From Comamonadaceae bacterium (GTDB lineage: Bacteria > Pseudomonadota > Gammaproteobacteria > Burkholderiales > Burkholderiaceae_C): a stretch of 5,173 bases of DNA. The stretch covers positions 1-5,173 of the forward strand of contig CANHKH010000271.1 in NCBI GenBank assembly GCA_947460165.1, given 5' to 3'. The stretch's first letter is position 1. Each line of letters opens with the position of its first letter. Below the pieces are notes generated by a model. It did not search any database, was not told the origin of the DNA, and saw only the letters and a program-made list of their open reading frames with translations. Position numbers and translations under genes: made by a program. Positions 1 to 4,273 of the stretch are shown here, piece after piece.

Positions 1-74
1 GCGCTGTCGGGCGACAAAAAGGCCATTTCCGTGGCCATTTCCTGCAGCAAAGCGTTGACGTGTGGATCTGCCAT
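1..74 (-). CDS. N-terminal fragment of an unrecognised protein, cut by the window edge
   Basis: Reading the minus strand from the ATG at 74-72 gives 24 codons without a stop, MADPHVNALLQEMATEMAFL followed by SPDS, and the frame runs off the window at position 1. The same frame upstream meets a stop (TAA) about 14 codons before this ATG, so the N-terminus lies close to here. A GTG nine codons or so upstream is possible but has no ribosome-binding sequence in front of it. The ATG itself also lacks a clear Shine-Dalgarno sequence. The visible residues are acidic and helix-prone, with no signal peptide. I do not recognise the family and propose no function. The gene is tandem with the porin but separated from it by a strong terminator, so it is probably transcribed on its own. 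That this is a real gene start is inferred from the open frame and the AT-rich region in front of it. Confidence 0.5.
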   Translation of the reverse strand, partial: MADPHVNALLQEMATEMAFLSPDS

Positions 75-160
75 AAGTAACCAGTGAAGGGCTCTTATGA
101 TAGCCACAAATAGTTAATTTAAGCTTCAATCGTAAAAAATTGAAATCATTTGGAAGGTGA
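75..160 (-). promoter_or_regulatory. AT-rich candidate promoter region for the partial gene at 1-74
   Basis: This stretch is much richer in A and T than the rest of the window. On the minus strand a TATCAT (102-97) matches five of six positions of a sigma-70 -10 box, but the -35 candidates at a 16-18 bp distance are poor. The best, CTTAAA at a 16-bp spacing, matches three of six. There is also a 6-bp inverted repeat, TTCAAT (125-130) with ATTGAA (139-144), around an 8-base spacer, which could be an operator or chance in AT-rich DNA. The position between a terminator and a gene start supports a promoter here; the exact boxes are uncertain. Confidence 0.35.
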
Positions 161-179
161 CCCCCTTGCCACCAGACGT

Positions 180-213
180 AAAAAAGCCCGCCGGGCTTGA
201 CGCGCGGCGGGCT
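180..213 (-). terminator. Rho-independent terminator of the porin gene
   Basis: On the minus strand the transcript reads AGCCCGCC (213-206), a 13-base loop, then GGCGGGCT (192-185), followed directly by a run of T (the A run at 180-185 on the plus strand). The 8-bp stem is perfect and GC-rich. The T-run lies only on the side expected for minus-strand transcription, and there is none after the stem on the plus strand. The element starts about 48 bases after the porin stop codon, so it should end the porin mRNA and insulate the gene at 1-74. Confidence 0.9.
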
Positions 214-260
214 GAACCTTGGAGAAAAAGCCCCAGAAGGGCGGTGGTCATCAGACCAAA

Positions 261-1208
261 TCAGAACACGTAGATCGCGCCCACGGCGTAGCCGTTGGTT
301 TTGGTGCCATTGGCCGCTTTTTTGCTGCCAATGTCCATGTAAGCCACGGTGTTCTTGAAGATTTCCTTGTTCACAAAGAACTCGGTGCCCTTGTCTTTGT
401 TGCTGCTGTTCTTGGCGTACTGCATGCCCACGGTGAGACCCGCCACAGGTGCGCTGATGCCGTACTGCGTGCCCTTGGCGCCTTTGGTTTGCGAATTCAT
501 CACGGCCAGCTTGGCCACACCAAAGTCGTAAGAGCCGGCATACAACATGTTGGCTTCGTCCGTGCTGGTGCGCTTGCCTTCATTGGCCAAAGCCAAGCTC
601 AAAGCGCCTGCGGTGTACTTGAGGGCAAACGAGCTGAAGGCCTTGGCACCCACAATTTCGCTGTCTTGCGGGGCGTGCGCCACATGCGCGCTGAAACCAC
701 CAAAAGCGGGCGAGATGTATTGAACTTGGCGGGACACGCGGCCGTTGCCCAAAATACCCAGGCCGGTGTTGCCACCCGCAGAGGCCATGTTGGCTGCGCC
801 GTTCATGTCAAAACCAATGAAGGTTTGGAAAATCACGTCGTCGTCGCGGCCCACGCGAACTTCACCGAAGCCACCGGTCACGCCAGCCCAAGCTTGGCGA
901 TAAAAGAAGGGGCCATCGCCGCCGTTGACTTTGCCGTCGAGGTCAATGCCGCCGGTTTCCAGTTTGAAATTGCCTTTGATGCCAGGGGCCAAATCGGTCG
1001 TGCCCTTGATACCCACGCGGCTGACAGAGTTGCCTTGCGAGCCACCGTTGTCGGCACCCGAGTGGATGTTGGCCTTTTTATTGGTCGCGTCATCGGCCAG
1101 GCTTTTGCCGTAGCTCAGGTCGAGCAGGCCATAAACAGACACCTGAGCTTGGGCAGCTCCGGCCAAAGCAAGCACGGCGGCGGCGGGGATCAGTTTTTTC
1201 AGCATCAT
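261..1208 (-). CDS. Outer-membrane porin, Gram-negative general porin family (Omp32-like)
   Basis: It encodes a 315-residue trimeric beta-barrel porin that lets small hydrophilic solutes cross the outer membrane. The sequence begins MMLKKLIPAAAVLALAGAAQA, a classic signal peptide with two lysines, a hydrophobic core and an AQA cleavage site; the mature protein starts QVSVYGLLDL. Family marks follow: SRVGIKGTTDL (about 63-73), RQAWAGVTGGFGEVRVGR (104-121) leading into the constriction loop, GRVSRQVQYISPAFGGF (about 156-172) and the C-terminal AIYVF, whose last Phe is the usual barrel-assembly signal. Length is normal for the family. A GTG at 1253 would lengthen the frame, but the added residues precede the signal peptide and lie upstream of the predicted sigma-54 transcription start, so ATG 1208 (or the adjacent ATG at 1205) is preferred. 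The Shine-Dalgarno is weak (AGAAAG). It has its own promoter and terminator, so it is monocistronic. Substrate selectivity cannot be read from the sequence; the promoter suggests a role under nitrogen limitation. Confidence 0.93.
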   Translation of the reverse strand: MMLKKLIPAAAVLALAGAAQAQVSVYGLLDLSYGKSLADDATNKKANIHSGADNGGSQGNSVSRVGIKGTTDLAPGIKGNFKLETGGIDLDGKVNGGDGPFFYRQAWAGVTGGFGEVRVGRDDDVIFQTFIGFDMNGAANMASAGGNTGLGILGNGRVSRQVQYISPAFGGFSAHVAHAPQDSEIVGAKAFSSFALKYTAGALSLALANEGKRTSTDEANMLYAGSYDFGVAKLAVMNSQTKGAKGTQYGISAPVAGLTVGMQYAKNSSNKDKGTEFFVNKEIFKNTVAYMDIGSKKAANGTKTNGYAVGAIYVF

Positions 1209-1258
1209 GTGAGAGGTTCTTTCTAGGAAGAGTGAATGAAAACTTAGACACACTCCTC

Positions 1259-1275
1259 AGCAATAACCCTGCCAG
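1259..1275 (-). promoter_or_regulatory. Sigma-54 (RpoN) -24/-12 promoter of the porin gene
   Basis: On the minus strand, positions 1275 to 1259 read CTGGCAGGGTTATTGCT. Against the sigma-54 consensus YTGGCACG-N4-TTGCW this matches all defined positions except one (G for C in the -24 element). The invariant GG and GC are separated by exactly 10 bases, as sigma-54 requires. Counting C at 1260 as -12 places the transcription start near 1247-1250, which gives a leader of about 40 bases before the porin ATG at 1208. No convincing sigma-70 pair was found at a suitable distance. Sigma-54 promoters need an activator bound upstream, and NtrC-like sites lie just there. The match is seen directly; its activity is inferred. 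Confidence 0.8.
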
Positions 1276-1302
1276 CCTCAGGTGGCCTCCCAGCGCCTTT
1301 TA

Positions 1303-1319
1303 TGCACTTTTTTGGTGCT
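1303..1319. promoter_or_regulatory. NtrC-type activator site, full dyad
   Basis: The sequence GCACTTTTTTGGTGC (1304-1318) has the same length and outer bases as the GCAC-N6-GGTGC sites of NtrC at the enterobacterial glnA promoter, as I recall them. The dyad GCAC-N7-GTGC is perfect. Its centre (1311) is about 63 bp upstream of the predicted transcription start, within reach for an activator contacting sigma-54 polymerase, though closer than the roughly -110 to -140 of glnA. NtrC is the response regulator that activates sigma-54 promoters when nitrogen is scarce. Confidence 0.6.
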
Positions 1320-1325
1320 TATGGC

Positions 1326-1341
1326 GCCCGGCAATGGTGCA
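1326..1341. promoter_or_regulatory. Second, partial NtrC-type site
   Basis: GCCCGGCAATGGTGC (1326-1340), followed by A, has the same 15-base frame as the full dyad at 1304-1318: a perfect right half (TGGTGCA) and one mismatch in the left (GCCC for GCAC). The two centres (1311 and 1333) are 22 bp apart, about two helical turns, so both dimers would sit on the same face of the DNA, as expected for cooperative NtrC binding. A further isolated half site, GCACC, lies at 1355-1359 and also forms a perfect 8-bp inverted repeat with AATGGTGC at 1333-1340. Confidence 0.45.
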
Positions 1342-1362
1342 CGCCAACAAAGGAGCACCATT
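1333..1362. repeat. Perfect 8-bp inverted repeat AATGGTGC / GCACCATT
   Basis: AATGGTGC (1333-1340) and GCACCATT (1355-1362) are exact reverse complements around a 14-base spacer. The left arm overlaps the partial NtrC-like site, and a third TGGTGC copy lies at 1313-1318, so the same hexamer occurs three times within 50 bp upstream of the porin promoter. No T-run follows on either strand, so it is not a terminator. A set of activator half sites is the simplest reading. Confidence 0.6.
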
Positions 1363-1363
1363 A

Positions 1364-1380
1364 TTGATTCCGTAAATCAA
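1364..1380. repeat. Perfect inverted repeat TTGATT-N5-AATCAA, possible operator
   Basis: TTGATT (1364-1369) and AATCAA (1375-1380) form a perfect 6-bp dyad with a 5-base spacer, centred about 124 bp upstream of the predicted porin transcription start. The inner TTGAT and ATCAA resemble FNR half sites, but their spacing is 7 rather than 4, so FNR/CRP-type binding in the standard form is unlikely. Its place in a promoter region suggests a binding site for some dimeric regulator, which is not identified. Confidence 0.35.
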
Positions 1381-1400
1381 CAGTGAATACCCGAACTGTT
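1379..1400. repeat. Perfect inverted repeat AACAGT-N10-ACTGTT, possible operator
   Basis: AACAGT (1379-1384) and ACTGTT (1395-1400) are exact reverse complements with a 10-base spacer, a 22-bp dyad typical in size for a dimeric regulator. It shares its first two bases with the preceding TTGATT/AATCAA dyad, so both could not easily be filled at once. The centre is about 141 bp upstream of the predicted porin start. No particular regulator can be named. Confidence 0.35.
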
Positions 1401-1431
1401 ATGTCATCAAGCATTCATGTTGGGGATTTAT

Positions 1432-1452
1432 TGGGGCGGGAGCGTTGCCCCC
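1432..1452 (-). terminator. Weak candidate terminator after cnoX
   Basis: On the minus strand GGGGC (1451-1447), a 9-base loop and GCCCC (1437-1433) form a 5-bp GC stem about 27 bases after the cnoX stop, followed by AATAAAT rather than a true T-run. It could slow or end transcription before the porin control region, but the short stem and poor tail make this uncertain. Rho-dependent termination is the alternative. Confidence 0.25.
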
Positions 1453-1477
1453 TCACCCCTTGTTCCCCGCTGCCCGC

Positions 1478-2434
1478 TCAATTGAGCGTCATGCTCAGCT
1501 TGCGCCTGTAGGCAGACACCATGGCCGCCTGCGGGTCTTCTTGCACGGCCAGCGCACCCACAAGCTCAATGCCGGCTGCCGTTTTGCCAGGCGTTCCCGC
1601 AGCCGCTTTGGGCTTGGGCGGGGTGAGCAGCTCCAAAATGGCAATAAAGGTTTTGCGCGGCAGCTCGTCAGACCATTTTTTATCGCGCAAGATGATCTCC
1701 AGCAGCTCGTCCATGGCGGCGGTCCAGTCGCCCTCGGCCATCAGCACGCGGGCCTTGGCCAGGCGGGCGTCAAAGTCGCGCTTGTTCTGGGCAATGAGCG
1801 CGTCAAACTGCGCCAACGGCCACTGGCCGCGCGGGTCTGTGGCCACAAACTGGAGCGCTTGCAGCCACTGCCTCAAGGCTTCAAAGCGCAGCTGCAGGGG
1901 GATGTGCAGCAGCGCGGGAGCCAGGGCCGCCTCGGCCTCTTGCAACTGGCCGGTGCTGATGAGCAACTTGACGTAATCAAAGCGGGCCTCGTGGTTGGCC
2001 GGGTCCGCCGCCAGCGCGTCGCCCAGCTTGTCGAGCGCGCTTTGCAAGTCGCCGCTGTCCATCAACTCCTGGGTTTCCTCGGCCACCGCTTGGGCCATGA
2101 GCTCGCCCTCGCTGGGCAGGTGCTTGTCCAAAAATTCTTTGATGCGGCCCTCGGGCAGCGCGCCGGTAAAGCCGTCCACCGGCCGGCCGCCCACCAGCAG
2201 CACGCAGGTGGGCAGGCTGCGAATGCCAAAGGCGGTGGCCAGCTGCTGCTCGTTGTCAGAGTTGACCTTGGCCAGCGTGAAGCGGCCCGCGTACTCGGCC
2301 TCCACTTTTTCAAGCAAAGGGCCCAGCGATTTGCAAGGCCCACACCAAGGGGCCCAGAAATCCACCAGCACGGGGGTGGTCATGGAAGCGGCGATGACTT
2401 CCTGCTCAAAGTTCGCCATGGTGACGTCTATCAT
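1478..2434 (-). CDS. cnoX: CnoX/YbbN-type thioredoxin-TPR redox chaperone
   Basis: It encodes a 318-residue cytoplasmic protein. Residues about 1-107 are a thioredoxin fold with the active site WAPWCGPCK (Cys31 and Cys34) and the cis-proline in RSLPT (Pro75). Residues from about 110 onward are helical, Ala/Leu/Glu-rich and built like tetratricopeptide repeats (for example SGDLQSALDKLGDALAADPA). This thioredoxin-plus-TPR layout and length define CnoX (formerly YbbN), a holdase that shields proteins from oxidative aggregation and hands them to GroEL or DnaK in E. coli. Here CGPC is complete, so thiol-disulfide activity is likely, whereas E. coli CnoX lacks a working CxxC. ATG 2434 is chosen because MIDVT precedes the fold at the usual distance; the frame stays open further upstream, but those residues look unlike coding sequence. 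The next Met, codon 6, is possible. No Shine-Dalgarno is visible. The gene is divergent from purE and tandem with the porin, which has its own promoter. Confidence 0.9.
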   Translation of the reverse strand: MIDVTMANFEQEVIAASMTTPVLVDFWAPWCGPCKSLGPLLEKVEAEYAGRFTLAKVNSDNEQQLATAFGIRSLPTCVLLVGGRPVDGFTGALPEGRIKEFLDKHLPSEGELMAQAVAEETQELMDSGDLQSALDKLGDALAADPANHEARFDYVKLLISTGQLQEAEAALAPALLHIPLQLRFEALRQWLQALQFVATDPRGQWPLAQFDALIAQNKRDFDARLAKARVLMAEGDWTAAMDELLEIILRDKKWSDELPRKTFIAILELLTPPKPKAAAGTPGKTAAGIELVGALAVQEDPQAAMVSAYRRKLSMTLN

Positions 2435-2558
2435 GGGCAGGATGGTACATGGTGGTGCGGAACCTGAGCGCCGCTTAAAATCATGGGCTTTTGGCGGGCA
2501 CCCCCGCTCCACCCTGGGCCGCCGCAACTCTTGCGGCCAGCCGCCACCCGGCCAGCGC
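2435..2558. promoter_or_regulatory. Divergent promoter region between cnoX and purE
   Basis: These 124 bases must carry the start signals of both cnoX (minus) and the purE operon (plus). For purE, TAAAAT (2476-2481) inside GCTTAAAATC is a fair sigma-70 -10 box, but there is no good -35 at 16-18 bp. The leader would be about 70 bases. For cnoX, TACCAT (2449-2444 on the minus strand) ends seven bases before the ATG, which would place transcription at or next to the start codon, again with a poor -35. I saw no known purine operator; PurR itself is a gammaproteobacterial regulator. Box assignments are tentative. Confidence 0.4.
2521..2537 (+). promoter_or_regulatory. Hairpin in the purE leader
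   Basis: GCCGCAA (2521-2527), a CTC loop and TTGCGGC (2531-2537) make a perfect 7-bp stem ending 21 bases before the purE ATG. There is no T-run, so it is not an intrinsic terminator. No Shine-Dalgarno is seen between it and the start codon. It may influence ribosome loading or mRNA stability, or be a by-product of high GC content. Confidence 0.35.
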
Positions 2559-3074
2559 ATGACCTCCACCTCCTCCTCCCCCACCCTGCACATTGGCGTG
2601 GTCATGGGTTCCAGCAGCGACTGGGACACCATGCAACACGCGGTGCAGATTCTTGAGCAATTTGGCGTGGCCCACGAGGCCCGCGTGGTCTCGGCCCACC
2701 GCATGCCCGACCAGCTGTTTGCCTACGCAGAGTCAGCAGAAAGCCGGGGCCTGCAGGCCATCATTGCAGGCGCTGGCGGCGCAGCCCACCTGCCGGGCAT
2801 GCTGGCGGCCAAAACCTGTGTGCCCGTGCTGGGCGTGCCGGTGGCCAGCCGCCACCTGCAAGGGGTGGACTCGCTGCACAGCATCGTGCAAATGCCCAAG
2901 GGCATTCCGGTGGCCACCTTTGCCATTGGCAACGCAGGCGCGGCCAACGCGGCCTTGTTTGCCGTGGCCATGCTGGCGTTGCACAAGCCGGCCCTGGCCC
3001 AGCAGCTCAAGGCCTTCAGGGCCGAGCAAACCCGCGCAGCCCAGGCCATGACGCTGCCGCCTGCCGCCGCATGA
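2559..3074 (+). CDS. purE: N5-carboxyaminoimidazole ribonucleotide mutase (class I PurE)
   Basis: It encodes a 171-residue cytoplasmic enzyme that converts N5-CAIR, made by PurK, into CAIR in de novo purine synthesis; class I PurE is normally an octamer. The sequence shows the nucleotide-binding GSSSDW (17-22), the catalytic-histidine motif SAHRMPD (45-51, His47, equivalent to His45 of E. coli), the glycine-rich AGAGGAAHLPGM (70-81), VPVLGVPV (87-94) and DSLHSIVQMPKGIPVATFAIGN. The presence of purK next door confirms the bacterial two-step route rather than the class II single-step enzyme. ATG 2559 is chosen because it is the first Met before the fold. It adds a low-complexity MTSTSSSPT in front of the usual beta-strand LHIGVVMGS. 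No Shine-Dalgarno is evident. The stop codon overlaps the purK start (ATGA at 3071-3074), which indicates translational coupling. Length matches the family. Confidence 0.97.
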   Translation: MTSTSSSPTLHIGVVMGSSSDWDTMQHAVQILEQFGVAHEARVVSAHRMPDQLFAYAESAESRGLQAIIAGAGGAAHLPGMLAAKTCVPVLGVPVASRHLQGVDSLHSIVQMPKGIPVATFAIGNAGAANAALFAVAMLALHKPALAQQLKAFRAEQTRAAQAMTLPPAAA

Positions 3075-4273
3075 AGCCCGTGTTGCCAGGCGCCACACTG
3101 GGCGTGATGGGGGGCGGCCAGCTCGGCCGCATGTTTGTGCACGCGGCCCAACGCTTGGGCTATTTCACCGCCGTGCTCGACCCGGACGCCCACAGCCCGG
3201 CCGGCCTGGTCAGCCACCACCATATTCACACCGCCTACACCGATGCGGCGGGGCTGGAGCGCCTGGCCAGCTTGTGCGCGGCCATCACCACCGAGTTTGA
3301 AAACGTGCCCGCCCAGGCCCTGCAGGCCCTGGCCGCCCGCCGGCCGGTGGCACCAGGCGCGGCCTGCGTGGCCATTGCGCAAGACCGCATCGAGGAAAAA
3401 GCGCATTTTTCAGCCTGCGCCGCCAGCTCTGGCGTGGCCTGCGCGCCGCATGCCGTGATCCGCAGCGAAGGCGAGCTGCAGGCCGTGGCCGCCGAGCTGC
3501 TGCCCGGCATCCTGAAAACCGCGCGCATGGGCTACGACGGCAAAGGCCAAGTGCGCGTGCGCACCCGCCAAGAGCTGACCGAAGCCTGGGACCAATTGCA
3601 GCGCGTGCCCTGCGTGCTTGAAAAAATGCTGCCCCTGCACGCCGAATGCTCGGTGCTGGTGGCGCGCGGCTTTGACGGCGCCATGGTCAGCTACCCCCCG
3701 CAGCGCAATGTGCATGTGGACGGCATTTTGGCGGTGACCCACGCCTATGAAGGCTGCCTGCCCGCCGAGCTGGCCGCCCGCGCCCAAGCCGCCAGCCTGG
3801 CGATTGCCGCGCAAATTGGCTATGTGGGCCTGATGTGCGTGGAGTTTTTTGTGGTGCAAGGAGAGCCAGGTCAAGGCCTGGACTTGGTCGTCAATGAAAT
3901 GGCGCCGCGCCCGCACAACAGTGGCCACTACACCCTGGACGCCTGCGACCACTCGCAGTTCGACTTGCAGGTGCACGCCATGGCGGGCCTGCCCCTGCCG
4001 CAGCCGCGCCAGCACTCGCCCGCCCTCATGCTCAACCTGCTGGGCGACATTTGGTTTGACGCGCAAGGCCAAGCGCGCACGCCCGACTGGGCGCAGGTGC
4101 TCAGCCTGCCCGGCACCCACCTGCACCTGTATGGCAAAACCGAAGCGCGCAAGGGCCGCAAAATGGGCCACCTCACGCTCACCGGCCCCACGCTGGCAGG
4201 CGTGCAAGCCAGCGCCCAGCGCTGCGCCGAACTGCTGGGCCTGCCTGGCCTGGACCATGGCGTACATACATGA
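3071..4273 (+). CDS. purK: N5-carboxyaminoimidazole ribonucleotide synthase (PurK)
   Basis: It encodes a 400-residue ATP-grasp enzyme that makes N5-CAIR from AIR, bicarbonate and ATP, feeding PurE. Visible in order: the N-terminal pre-ATP-grasp fold with GVMGGGQLGRM (11-21), TTEFENVP (73-80), the central domain with the ATP-binding loop LKTARMGYDGKGQ (148-160), VLEKMLPLHAECSV (182-195), the metal- and ATP-binding carboxylates around Glu258 and VNEMAPRPHNSGH (274-286), and the C-terminal LYGKTEARKGRKMGHL. All key motifs are intact. It is somewhat longer than the E. coli enzyme (about 355), with extra residues in loops and at the C-terminus, as in many Burkholderiales. It starts inside the purE stop and its own stop overlaps the following ATG (4270-4273), so the three genes are very probably one translationally coupled operon. 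Confidence 0.97.
   Translation: MKPVLPGATLGVMGGGQLGRMFVHAAQRLGYFTAVLDPDAHSPAGLVSHHHIHTAYTDAAGLERLASLCAAITTEFENVPAQALQALAARRPVAPGAACVAIAQDRIEEKAHFSACAASSGVACAPHAVIRSEGELQAVAAELLPGILKTARMGYDGKGQVRVRTRQELTEAWDQLQRVPCVLEKMLPLHAECSVLVARGFDGAMVSYPPQRNVHVDGILAVTHAYEGCLPAELAARAQAASLAIAAQIGYVGLMCVEFFVVQGEPGQGLDLVVNEMAPRPHNSGHYTLDACDHSQFDLQVHAMAGLPLPQPRQHSPALMLNLLGDIWFDAQGQARTPDWAQVLSLPGTHLHLYGKTEARKGRKMGHLTLTGPTLAGVQASAQRCAELLGLPGLDHGVHT

Noticed and set aside
219..1226. A 335-codon open frame on the plus strand, antisense to the porin
   Set aside because: It mirrors the porin codon pattern on the other strand, has His/Ala/Gly-rich composition unlike a folded protein, starts in the porin terminator region and has no ribosome site. 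The porin frame has a signal peptide and family motifs.
1209..1253. GTG at 1253 as the porin start
   Set aside because: It would place 15 residues before a complete signal peptide and lies upstream of the transcription start predicted from the sigma-54 element; the AGGA before it is too close to act as a ribosome site.
1364..1380. FNR box (TTGAT-N4-ATCAA)
   Set aside because: The half sites match but are separated by 7 bases rather than 4.
1386..1402. NAC-type site (ATA-N9-TAT)
   Set aside because: The stretch around ATACCCGAACTGTTAT has a 10-base spacer, one too many.
1360..1420. IHF site (WATCAA-N4-TTR), as often found at sigma-54 promoters
   Set aside because: All ATCAA copies here fail at the TTR part or at the first base; none is convincing.
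1445..2467. A 340-codon open frame on the plus strand, antisense to cnoX
   Set aside because: High-GC shadow frame with Gln/His/Arg/Gly-rich composition and no recognisable motif; the opposite strand has a clear thioredoxin-TPR protein.
2435..2704. Extension of cnoX upstream, in frame, for 90 codons into purE
   Set aside because: It would overlap the purE coding region and add residues unlike thioredoxin N-termini; the conserved fold begins at MIDVT.
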